Position numbers and translations under genes: made by a program
Shown here: in pieces, positions 55,765 through 64,000 of the stretch
Layout: the number at the start of each line of letters is the position of its first letter
Numbering within the stretch: the stretch's first letter is position 1
Notes under the pieces: generated by a model
Databases searched by the model: none
Told to the model about the DNA's origin: nothing
Seen by the model: the letters and a program-made list of their open reading frames with translations, nothing else
From: Amanita rubescens
Lineage: Eukaryota; Basidiomycota; Agaricomycetes; Agaricales; Amanitaceae
Direction: 5' to 3'
Assembly (NCBI GenBank): GCA_015039365.1
Contig: WION01000146.1
Coordinates: 1 to 64,000 of the forward strand
Length of the DNA stretch: 64,000 nt

Positions 55765-58700
55765 TCAGAGTCCAGACTCAGGTAGGTCATCGACCTCCGT
55801 TAGTGCCTCATCAATGAAACCATCACCATCGCCGTCAGCGAGGGAGGCTTCGTCGGGCGAGTCGTGTGTCATCGTATAAAGCTCCTCATCGGATCTATTA
55901 AGTAATTGTGAAAGCCGCTCACCCGGTGCGATACTGCGTGATCGGTAAGGAATTAAACGTTTGGCTGCGTACCGTAACTTAGAAAGGGTCCCATCGGTCT
56001 CGGCGAGTATGTACGATCCTCCTTGGGTTTTCCGGATAACGACCATCGGTCCGAGGTACCGGGGTTTTGTTTTACGATCGAGTTCCATATCGATCTTGTT
56101 ATTACGGACGAGGACTAAATCTCCCTTCTTGAAGCGGAAGTTCTTGATCGTATGCTGGAAGCGCTGCTCAAGCTTGCGCACGGCGTTAAGCCGGGACTTG
56201 TAGACTTTGTCGCGGATGATTTTGAGATCGGCCGGACGTTTCTGTAGCTGTCGGGCACGGTGGGCGAGCAAGTCCTGTCTCGAGAGCTCGGATGTAATCG
56301 GCGGGCAAAGGTAAGTGGCTTCCGAGATGTCGAGGGGCAGCGTCGGCTCGGTTCCGTGGGCGATGAAGTATGGGCTGTAGCCGGTAGATGGGTGTATCGT
56401 AATGCGCTCGGCCCAGAATACGGATGGCGCGACTTGACTCCACTTCTCGGTTTTGCCGTCGGCTGCTTTGATGAGAGATTCTCGGACGTCAAAATGTCGG
56501 CGTTCAACGATGCCATTGGCCTGTGAGTTGTACGGGGATATTCGGATGTGGTTGATACCGTATCGGTGGCGGAGGACTTCTAGAGCAGCTACATATGGCG
56601 TTCCGTTGTCGGTGACAATGACTTCTATGGCTCCGTGGCGGCAGAGAATATCTTCGAATATGAACTTGGCGATAGCTGTTGCGTTTTCGGAGCGGAGCAT
56701 TTTGTATTCGGGCCATGCGGAGAGGGAGCATCTTGCTTGCGTGATGTAGGTAAATCCGCCGGACGCTGGCATCTTCATGGTGTCCATGTGTACGATTCGG
56801 AAGAGACCTCCGGGCTCTGGAACAGTCGGCGGAATGTGTAGGCGTTGGGCGTTTCGGATCTGGCAGTTATGACACGTCCGGACGTACCATTTAACGTCGT
56901 AGTCAAGGGAGGACCACCAGAAACGGTCTCGGATACGAGCGCGAGTCGCGAAGATGCCTTTGTGTCCGGTGTCATCGTGTGCTTCCTGTATGATCTGTAG
57001 TCGCTTGGAGTCGTTGAGGATGACGAGCTTGTGTCGGCGGTGATCGTCTCGGTACCAGAGCCGGTCGCCTTGAATAAAGAATCGCTTGGCCTTGTTGAGC
57101 CATTGTCGGAATCGATCGGCTGACATGTCGGGCGGCCGTTGCGGGTTTTTGAGGTAGGCTTCAATCCTGAGTATGTCGGCGTCTCGGGCTAGCTGTTTTT
57201 CGGATCGGGAGAATATGTCGGGGCCGTCAGTTCCGGTGGCATAGCATGCGGCGGTGAGGTGCGGCTTGAAAGTCCAGTTGGCGGCCTCGATACAGAATGC
57301 GTTAGCTTCGTCAATCCAGTCGTCCGGGTCGGAGTCGTCTGGAGGCTCGTCCTCTTCGGATGCTCGGCGCCTAGATAATCCGTCGGCGGGAGTGTGCTTC
57401 TTTGCGGAGACGTGGCGAAGTTTGAAGTCGAAGAGGAGGATTCCTGCTATCCATCTGTTAATCGTGTTATTCGGCTGGATATCCGGGTTATTGATCATTC
57501 CTTTAATATACTTAGCGTCCACCTCGACTACAAGATTTTTGACGCCGATGATGAATATCCGGGTAGCTTTGAGCGCGCGGAAGAGTCCGTAAAGCTCGAG
57601 TTTGGCCTGGGAGTATCGTTGTTCTCGCTCGTTGAAGGTAATAGATCCATAGCGGTTCGGATAGCGCTTCTTGTCGGGACCGATCTGTGATAGCCAGTAT
57701 CCGACAGCGTACCAGGATGAGTCGACGGCTAGGATAACCTCGAGAAGTGATTCGTAGTCGATGCCTCGGATGGCGTTGCAATTGATAGCGATGAGCTTGA
57801 GGTTCTCGAAGGCGGCGATATGGTGACCAATAAATTCGAACTCGACGCCCTTCCGTAGGAGTTCCGAGAGTGAGCGAGCGTGTTCGGCATAGTCTTTGAC
57901 GTAGATGCGGATGGTGCCCATAGTTCCTAGAAAACCTCTAACTTCGGTGATAGATTCGGGGATAGGCCAGTTCCTGATCTTTTCGATTCGTGAGTCGTCC
58001 GGAAGGCGTCCTTCGTAAGTGCATTTGTGTCCGACGACGATAGCTTCTGGAATACAGAAAAATGACTTCTTTCCGGAAAAGGTACCGCCGGCGTGTTTGA
58101 CGCGTTGGATAACTCGGTTAATGTTCTGGATGTGTTCCCATACGAAGCGTCGGATGCCAGAATTTTCGGGGATGGTCTCGAAGGTTCCGTCGGGGAGCTC
58201 GTAGCGGGTTTTCGGTCCTTTACAGGGGCAGTCGTCGACGAAGGGTTTGGTGACATGCGGAATTTCATCTTGAAGGATATAGGTGAGGTCGCCGTGCTGG
58301 ATCTGCATCGAGTTGGTGTATCCCATCGGAATAGACGTGAGGCGGAAGGTACCGAGAGGCGTTTGGAAGGTCGTAAGGTCTCGGGATTCGGTGGCAAGGC
58401 GGCGCTGGTCAAAACCGACGAACAGATCAAAGGTAGCGTAACATGAGTACCCACCAAATGACTCGGCGAGCAGTTCTACGTTCGGCGGTTGTCCAGAGTC
58501 TTTGATAGTGACGGCGTTAAGCGGCTGTAGGTCGTGGACGATGCGCAGTGATTTCCCATCTTTCTTGTAAACGCAGAACCAGCGGGACCGATAGGATGAG
58601 CTGGACGGTTCGTAGACTCCGGAAGCGATTTTGTCTTTGATGATGCGTACGATCTCGTTGTATTTGCCAGGCGGAATCGGCATGTTCTTTAGCGTCCAGG

Positions 58701-59510
58701 GCACGTGTTCAATGGTCGGAATCACCACGGGGTCGAAGTAGTCGTCGGAGAACTTCCCTTTCTCTGCTTCGGTCCATGCGAAGCCTTCTTCGTGTATGCG
58801 GATCAGATGGTGGATGAGCTTTTCTTCTTCGGCGGTTAAGAATCCAGTGGGGTTGATATTTTGTGCCTTCATTCGTTCTTCGGTGTATCGGGTTCCTGGG
58901 GCAAAGTCCGGTGGCTGTGTCGGAAGGGTAGGGAGATCGGCGAGGGGATCGGATGGTATGCGGCGGATAATTCGGAATTTCTCGGGTAGCGTGGTAGCGA
59001 CTGGCTTAATTCGGTTGGCGACTTTCTTATATGCTAGTGTTTCGGCGGCGGGGACAAAATTAAATTCGAGCTCTGTAGTACTGATATGTCCGTTGTAAGG
59101 TAAGAGTATATTACCGATCATTCTGGGCGCGGTCAACATGTCCAAGAAATGCTCCTCCGACAAGTGGTATGGGTTGTCTCCCTTTCCAACTGTGTAAACG
59201 GTCGGCGCGTCGGTAGTTTCGGGCGTTGGTGTAGTGGCATCGGGGTCAGCGGAATTAGCGATCGTCGGTTGATTAAAGATGGTTGTAGGTGTGATATCGT
59301 GTATGTGCGGCGTAGTCGTATGTACGTTTGGCAGTTCTTCATTATTGACATGTTTGGTGGGCGACTGCGGATTCCGAGCGTCTCGTCTCCGTGTGGGCGA
59401 TTCATCGACAATTAAAAACCCGTTTTGACGGTATGTGCTCCGCATGTGCTGCGGGACGATCTCGGGCGTGTGACAAGGACGGCGGAGGTTTTAGATTCGG
59501 GGCAGGTGAT
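55765..59510 (-). CDS. pol: gypsy pol: reverse transcriptase, RNase H, integrase
   Basis: The frame is open from about 59510, and the first ATG is 59445 (1,226 residues from there). RT motifs include IVHDLQPLNAVTI and the catalytic PFVDDCP (about residue 403, xxDD). RNase H begins AVDSSWYAVGYW (about 573) and ends VSAKKHTPADGLSRR. Integrase has the zinc domain ending TCHNCQ (about 857), then the D-D-E triad in HMDTMK, VTDNGTPY and VERRH (about 888, 945, 980). A GPY/F-like module YLGPMVVI (about 1130) closes it, and there is no chromodomain. It overlaps the protease frame by about 100 nt in the -1 phase, so synthesis by -1 frameshifting is expected. The frame has no internal stop, consistent with a live element. 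Confidence 0.93.
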
Positions 59511-60461
59511 CGTGATGTCCTGGTTGCCATTGGGGTAGTCGCGGGTGACGGCAGAGAGCAGGGTGAAGAATGGGCGGCCGAGTAAAACTTCGTAAGGTGC
59601 GTCTTCCACGATGTATGCCTGGACTTGGACCGGTAATCCGCCGATAGTCAGGGTGAGGTTTTCGGTGATGCCAAGGGTCCAGTTCGATGTGCCGTTAGCG
59701 GTTTCCATCATGATGTGTCTAGAAGCGGAGTAGCCGGAGCCTGTGCGTTCCCATTTGTCCTTTCTGATGACGATAATCTGAGAGCCGTTGTCGACGACGC
59801 ATTCGCATTTGACGGATCCGCTGAAAGTACCGTCTACGACTCGGAGGGTCTCGATAGGCTTAGTAGTGGCCATGAGAACATCGATCGGATCGTCTTCCGG
59901 GGGCTCGGTTTCAGTGGCGGAGACCTCATTGCTAGATGCGGATTCAACGCGTTTGGCGGTAACCAATTGACGTAAGTCTTTTTGGACGGCCGGGGATATT
60001 GCAATGAGGTCCTTAGCGGCTAGGGTCACGGGTAGGCTGAGAAGATGGTCTATGATTCGCTGGGCGGCGGTCGTGTCATCGATCGGCGAGCGAAACTTGA
60101 AAGCGGGAGTATCTTTTTCTTTTCCTTTGGACGTGGAAGCGACGGGCGGTGTCGTGGGCTGTGGCGGAGCGGGGGTCTGCTTGGATCGGGGCATAGCGGT
60201 AGAGTTTTTCTTTTGTTCGGCTGCGAATGTTTCGGCGTGATCGGAGATCTCCAGCAGGTTGGCGGAGGCTACGCGTGGCTGCGGCGTGTTCGGCTGTGGA
60301 TTGTCCTGAAGCCATTTATCAACACGTTCTTTGAACCATCGTCCGTGCATTCGGTATTTATCCATATTCGGTTCCTCGCCATTCAGGAGCTGTATGCGGC
60401 CATCAACTAGCCTGATCTTGCCTTGTCTGACGTATTCGTCCCTGACTCGGCACCAAGGAGT
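59412..60461 (-). CDS. gypsy protease region, in frame with gag across a TGA
   Basis: Same frame as gag (stop of gag at 60462-60464, frame continues without a break to TAA at 59412-59414). It encodes the end of the zinc knuckle (TPWCR), a helical segment HGRWFKERVDKWLQ, a Pro/Gln-rich linker and an aspartic protease with CVVDNGSQIIVI (DNG in place of the usual D-S/T-G) and YEVLLGRPFF (flap/second-strand region). The first ATG inside is at 60365. The last codons GGT-TTT-TAA form a slippery heptamer (see findings). Confidence 0.85.
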   Translation of the reverse strand, partial: TPWCRVRDEYVRQGKIRLVDGRIQLLNGEEPNMDKYRMHGRWFKERVDKWLQDNPQPNTPQPRVASANLLEISDHAETFAAEQKKNSTAMPRSKQTPAPPQPTTPPVASTSKGKEKDTPAFKFRSPIDDTTAAQRIIDHLLSLPVTLAAKDLIAISPAVQKDLRQLVTAKRVESASSNEVSATETEPPEDDPIDVLMATTKPIETLRVVDGTFSGSVKCECVVDNGSQIIVIRKDKWERTGSGYSASRHIMMETANGTSNWTLGITENLTLTIGGLPVQVQAYIVEDAPYEVLLGRPFFTLLSAVTRDYPNGNQDITITCPESKTSAVLVTRPRSSRSTCGAHTVKTGF

Positions 60462-61205
60462 TCAGTGCTCTGAATCTCCACAGAAAACGCATCCGTTGAA
60501 GAGTCGTTGGGCGAAAGTTTCTGCTGCCTGTGCGGTCGGAGCGGCGGTTGGATAGGAAGGGGCGACTGGCGCAGGCGCGGGTGCAGGCGTGGGAGGCGTG
60601 GTAGCTGCAAGGAGTGCTATCGCAGGTCTGGAGCTGATAACGAATTGTGCGGCGCTGTTCATTTCCTTTAGATCGTAGCCGTCGTCGGGTCTGACGTCCG
60701 GGCACTTGATCGTGAGCCGAGTGGTAATATCGGGTCTGATGTCGGAAGCGAACGCTGACATGTACATAATGCTTGCCTCGCGGCCGGTCATGCGGTGTTT
60801 GGTTATGAGGTACTGAGCAGTGCCGGAGAACTCCCTGTGGTATTCGGCTAGAGTAGTCTCGGAGGTAATGGTCTGGGATGAGTAGCGATCGGTGATGGTA
60901 CGCAATGCTGCAATGGTGTGGCGTCGATCGGGCTGTGCCTCGGGGTAGATCTCGCGGATCGCTTTCTTAAAGTCGTCCCAAGCTTTTGGTTCCGCTAGCG
61001 CGTCCCTGGTGGCTGTCCAAGTTTCGGAGGATTTCTCGTCTGTGTAATAGATCGCCCATTTAACAAGCTCGGCGTCTCCGGAGCGTTCTCGATCTTCGCA
61101 AGTCATCTCGATGTCCTCGAGGTAGCGTTCAAGACCGCTTGCGGCACCCTGAAAACGGGGCGCCTCTTTGCTAGTCCGGATAGGCATACGGGTCGGGGTA
61201 GCCAT
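60462..61205 (-). CDS. gag: gypsy gag
   Basis: Capsid-type Gag. The first in-frame ATG is 61205 (MATPTRMPIRTSKEAPRFQG), but the frame is open upstream without ATG to about 61820 and is very Pro/Ser-rich there, so the true start (non-ATG, spliced or the 61205 ATG) is uncertain. The helical capsid core includes RYLEDIEMTCEDRERSGD, WDDFKKAIREIYP and LAEYHREFSGTAQYL, the usual retrotransposon gag fold. The C-terminus runs into a zinc knuckle CVFCGDSEH interrupted by TGA at 60462-60464. The next codons supply the missing cysteine of C-x2-C-x4-H-x4-C. Confidence 0.85.
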   Translation of the reverse strand: MATPTRMPIRTSKEAPRFQGAASGLERYLEDIEMTCEDRERSGDAELVKWAIYYTDEKSSETWTATRDALAEPKAWDDFKKAIREIYPEAQPDRRHTIAALRTITDRYSSQTITSETTLAEYHREFSGTAQYLITKHRMTGREASIMYMSAFASDIRPDITTRLTIKCPDVRPDDGYDLKEMNSAAQFVISSRPAIALLAATTPPTPAPAPAPVAPSYPTAAPTAQAAETFAQRLFNGCVFCGDSEH

Positions 61206-61277
61206 GTTGCTTTTGGTAGGAGGAGGTGAGGGAGAACGAGATGGTGTAGGCGGAGGCGGTGTAGGGGTAGGCGAGGT

Positions 61278-61338
61278 AGGACGGGATGCAGGACGAGGTG
61301 AGGCAGGACGAGGTGAGGCAGGACGCGGTGAGGCAGGA
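61278..61338 (-). repeat. 15-bp tandem repeat, four copies, coding for SPRPA
   Basis: Units AGGACGAGGTGAGGC and variants on the plus strand translate on the minus strand as repeated SPRPA in the Pro-rich extension upstream of the gag ATG. Confidence 0.8.
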
Positions 61339-61866
61339 CGGGTTGGCTCAGGGGTAAGCGGATCAGGTATCGGTGTCAAGGGCGAGAGCGGTGGCAAGTT
61401 CGGAAATAGACTAAAAGCAGTGGGCACGTGCTGTGAATGAGCCGGTTGAAGCGATTTCGGAGTCGAGGTGCCAAGGAGTGAAGGAGACTGCGGTGCAAGG
61501 AGTGCGGATAGGTCTAGAAATGAGGAAAGGTCGGCAGGTGTTGGATCTCTGATCGGTAGGGGAAATGTTCCCGGAAGGTGCAAGTCTTCGTCGGCTGAAC
61601 TAGTAGAGAGATCGGATGACGGAGGATCTGTCGGTGGTTCGGGCTGAGGCTGTTTAGGAGCAGGGGGTGGAGGCTGAGGAGTAGTCGGCTTCCGAGAAGA
61701 CCAAGGAACGTGTGGTCGGCTGGATGGTCCTGGCTGAGGTTCGGCGGGCCTAGCTCGGCGTGGACCTAACTGAGATGGAAACTTTTCCGATGCCTTCTGC
61801 GCTGCAGGACGGTGAGGACGAATGGCTGGGGCACAGACCTAAGAGCCCCTCGCGGTGGGCTCCAGT

Positions 61867-62353
61867 TGAAACAATAAAGAGAAGGCCGACGTGGAACAGT
61901 GTTCGGCCAAAGGGGCTACGGAGGTCTGACCGATGTGCTTAAGTGCGATAGAGTGCCGAGAACGAAGGAGAAGGAACGGAACGGTGACCGAGTCACCGAG
62001 CGAGAAGGAGAACGGAAATCGGACGCAAGGGAACGAGAAAGAGAGCGGAAGTGAGACCGGCTGTATATTCGATGTCCAACTACTACAGACAATGCCGTAT
62101 ATATACTACGAGGACATGAGGCTTACCTGCGACGAGCCTTCCTCCGAGTCCGTTGGTCCGTGCGCGTCTAGGTGCCCCGTTGCGTTCGAATATCGCTCAA
62201 GTTGCGGGAATGGCCCTGTCGGAATGTGGCCGAAGGTCGTTGGCGCGAAGGTTTGACTTCGGAAGCTTCCGTGATGCGTGATGTGATGCCGAGAATCGGA
62301 ATGCGGTGCGCTTCGGTGTTCGGTTCCAACGTAGCCGGAACCGGCTCGTTACA
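61867..62353 (-). repeat. 5' LTR of the gypsy element
   Basis: Identical partner of 53867-54353. On the minus strand it runs TGTAAC ... GTTTCA, with the palindromic GTATATATAC at 62097-62106 as a likely TATA element. The primer-binding site follows at once inside. Confidence 0.95.
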
Positions 62354-62965
62354 TCGGACATGCTTACTTTTTCGTATATGCCTGCCCCTTTGTCGCATCC
62401 CCATTATGTTCATCAAACGGACTACCTCGTTCCCTTATCGATCCCCATTCCATTTACCCTATGCCCAACCCCTTGTTCATACGCGTACCATCCCCTATGC
62501 CTCCTGTTTTACCTATACTTGCTATCACCTTTGTTCTACTTATGATATGGCTGTGTTTCTGTACATGTATATAAACCGATGTACTGTAACGTCGAACCTT
62601 AAGTTCGACTTAGTTTGTCTTTGTCAATATCATCTCATCTCGCCTAAAGAACATCGTACACACTCCATTCATTATCGCTCTCAAGTATAAGACTTCTTCT
62701 AGTCGTCTTATTACTTAGCTTATTCGTTCACCTATTGTTTGACTTGTCCGTTGGACTTAGTCTACTTTGTCAAACGCTCATAGCGTGGACACATTGTAGG
62801 TGGAGATTGACGTGATCATAACAATTAAGTCGAACTTATCAAAACGATACCCGAGTATTACCTCGTTGGTGAAACACAAGATAACTATCGAACTTCCGGA
62901 GAACCGGCCCGTAGGTTACCGGTCAGCCTGCAACAATTTCAGATCAACAGAGAACACCGCCTAAC
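62354..62965 (+). promoter_or_regulatory. rest of the interrupted LTR and leader of a second gypsy element
   Basis: Pyrimidine-rich, then ATGTATATAAACCG (TATA box about 62567-62575), then a C/T-rich R-U5-like stretch up to about 62790, and a leader of about 170 bases before the gag frame opens. No ORF of its own. The LTR end and primer-binding site could not be fixed. Confidence 0.5.
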
Positions 62966-64000
62966 CGTGCTACAAGAGGAACAAGAGGTCATTATTATCT
63001 AGATCACATCGCTATCTACAACGACCCTAAGGATCACCTTTGGAAATACTCGAAAGACCACAGTCTCGTACCAACATCAGAGTTTTGGATACCACAAGCC
63101 AACAGACCACCCAACAACGCATTCTATCATCGATTCAACGACAAATACTATCTCTTAGGATTTGAAGTCGAATTCGACGAAAATACCAAACGTTGGGGAG
63201 GATATAACCCAGGCCCTGAATCAGAACTCACATACGAATTCGTACCAGACGATTTCTTCAAAGGACCAAAGTGGATAGAAGGAAACCCAGATAACTTGCC
63301 CGAAAACCTACAGCACAGAAGCGCAGTCTCTACACCAAAAGCAGCAGTCAAAACTACACCAAAAGGTAAAACTTTTGGAGTAATAGAAGAAAGCGAATCA
63401 GGAACCGAATCAAGTGACGAAAACCCCGATCAGCAATTCGAAAGTTCCAGTGACCTTTCTGAGTCGGAAGACAAAACTGTTCCAGACTTACTTAGCCCAA
63501 TCGATTTCAACCCATTTGAAACAGAACAGGAGAAACCGAATTCCCCAGGACTTCAATACATCGAAGTCGATCCTAAACCCGATCTTAGTCCAGGACCACC
63601 AGTACCACCACAGAAACTGCCCACACCACCTCCAGAACCACCAATAGCCACAATGATGATGCCAGCAATACAACCGATTCCTAGTCTCTTAGGAGAAATC
63701 CCTACCTTCACAGGAAAGCAATCTCAAGCACAGGATTTCATAGATCGAATGGAGCTATTCCTAGATCTCAATCCAGGTCGCATCAACACAGATAGACTTA
63801 AAATCGGACTAACGTTATCTATGATAACCGACAAAGCTGAAAACTGGAGACGCGATCAAAACAATGATCTTAACGATGCAACAAAGACAGAAATAACATG
63901 GAACGACTGGACAGGATTCAAAACCAGATTCCTCAATAATTGGCAAGAAATAGATTCACCTGGAAACGCGTACACAGAATTAGTACAGCTACAAAAATGC
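62966..64000 (+). CDS. gag of a second gypsy-type element (3' end outside the window)
   Basis: One frame is open from about 62966 to the right edge with no stop. It reads HLWKYSKDHSLVPTSEFWIP, then a Glu/Ser/Pro-rich linker (SESGTESSDENPDQQ), then LLGEIPTFTGKQSQAQDFID and NWRRDQNN, WNDWTGFKTRFLNNW, the retrotransposon gag capsid core. Codon use is A-rich, unlike the GC-richer complete element, so it is a different family. The first ATG in frame is late (about 63650), so the real start is unclear. Confidence 0.75.

Larger units (their letters stand above)
53867..62353 (-). mobile_element. complete Ty3/gypsy LTR retrotransposon, 8,487 bp
   Basis: Two 487-bp LTRs (53867-54353 and 61867-62353) start TGAAAC and end TTACA and look identical base for base, so insertion was recent. 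The flanks share TCGG (ATCGG if the terminal A is counted), the expected target-site duplication. Genes gag, protease and RT-RNaseH-integrase run on the minus strand, so the right LTR is the 5' one. A TGG-starting primer-binding site lies directly inside it (TGGAGCCCACCGCGAG on the minus strand, about 61849-61864). Domain order PR-RT-RH-IN is Ty3/gypsy. A convergent plus-strand gene fills the space between pol and the 3' LTR. Confidence 0.95.

Noticed and set aside
56260..59415. Plus-strand ORFs of 60-117 codons across the retroelement
   Set aside because: Antisense shadows of pol; unlike the 54464-55654 gene they have no domain and no splicing pattern.
61168..61440. 90-codon Gly/Val-rich plus-strand ORF
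   Set aside because: Antisense to the Pro-rich gag extension and its 15-bp repeat.
62172..62690. 172-codon plus-strand ORF
   Set aside because: Crosses the end of one LTR into the interrupted LTR of another element; a junction artefact.

Overview
The window comes from a filamentous basidiomycete, most likely an Agaricomycete. The genes carry many short (about 45-75 bp) introns with GT-AG ends. The white-collar photoreceptor has a LOV domain but no GATA zinc finger, as in basidiomycetes. DUF6593, basidiomycete-style single-pass membrane proteins and Crinkler (CRN) effectors are present. No tRNA, rRNA or CRISPR array was seen. Gene ends are taken from splice-aware reading of the sequence, without transcript support.

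Layout. 1-0.9 kb: 3' part of a nuclease-like RHS/CRN gene. 1.17-2.14 kb: an AT-rich terminal-inverted-repeat element. 2.6-17.5 kb: a housekeeping block with a cytochrome P450, RTC1/WDR24 (SEACAT subunit, TORC1 control), ribosomal protein L10, WC-1, a PDK-type mitochondrial kinase and a secreted beta-propeller protein. 18.7-20.1 kb: a GC-rich fold-back element. 22-24.7 kb: one single-pass membrane protein gene followed by broken tandem paralogues. 25.0-25.35 kb: a three-exon metallothionein-like gene made of exons too short to stand out as ORFs.

25.9-37.7 kb is a duplicated, rearranged accessory region. It holds two CRN genes with almost identical 5' exons (PB1-like plus Crinkler N-terminus) but unrelated ATPase/nuclease bodies. 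It also holds two copies of RPC40 (AC40 subunit of RNA polymerases I and III), one intact and one broken, and two kinase fragments. 37.8-50.3 kb returns to single-copy genes: DUF6593, a membrane protein, a CCCH zinc-finger protein, ribokinase (divergent, 91 bp apart), a Fus3/Kss1-type MAP kinase, a GT90 glycosyltransferase and a 2OG-oxygenase-like protein that has lost its metal ligands.

50.3-64 kb is transposon territory. It contains an inverted, broken P450 flanked by inverted repeats, then a complete 8,487-bp Ty3/gypsy element (53867-62353) with identical 487-bp LTRs. This element is nested in what looks like the 5' LTR of a second gypsy element whose gag runs off the right edge. The complete element has gag-pro-pol on the minus strand, interrupted by an in-frame TGA inside the zinc knuckle and by a -1 frameshift at a GGGTTTT heptamer. 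It also carries a convergent, spliced plus-strand gene encoding a Cys6 zinc-cluster protein with a coiled coil. That gene and the PB1-CRN proteins with exchangeable bodies are the most unusual items here.
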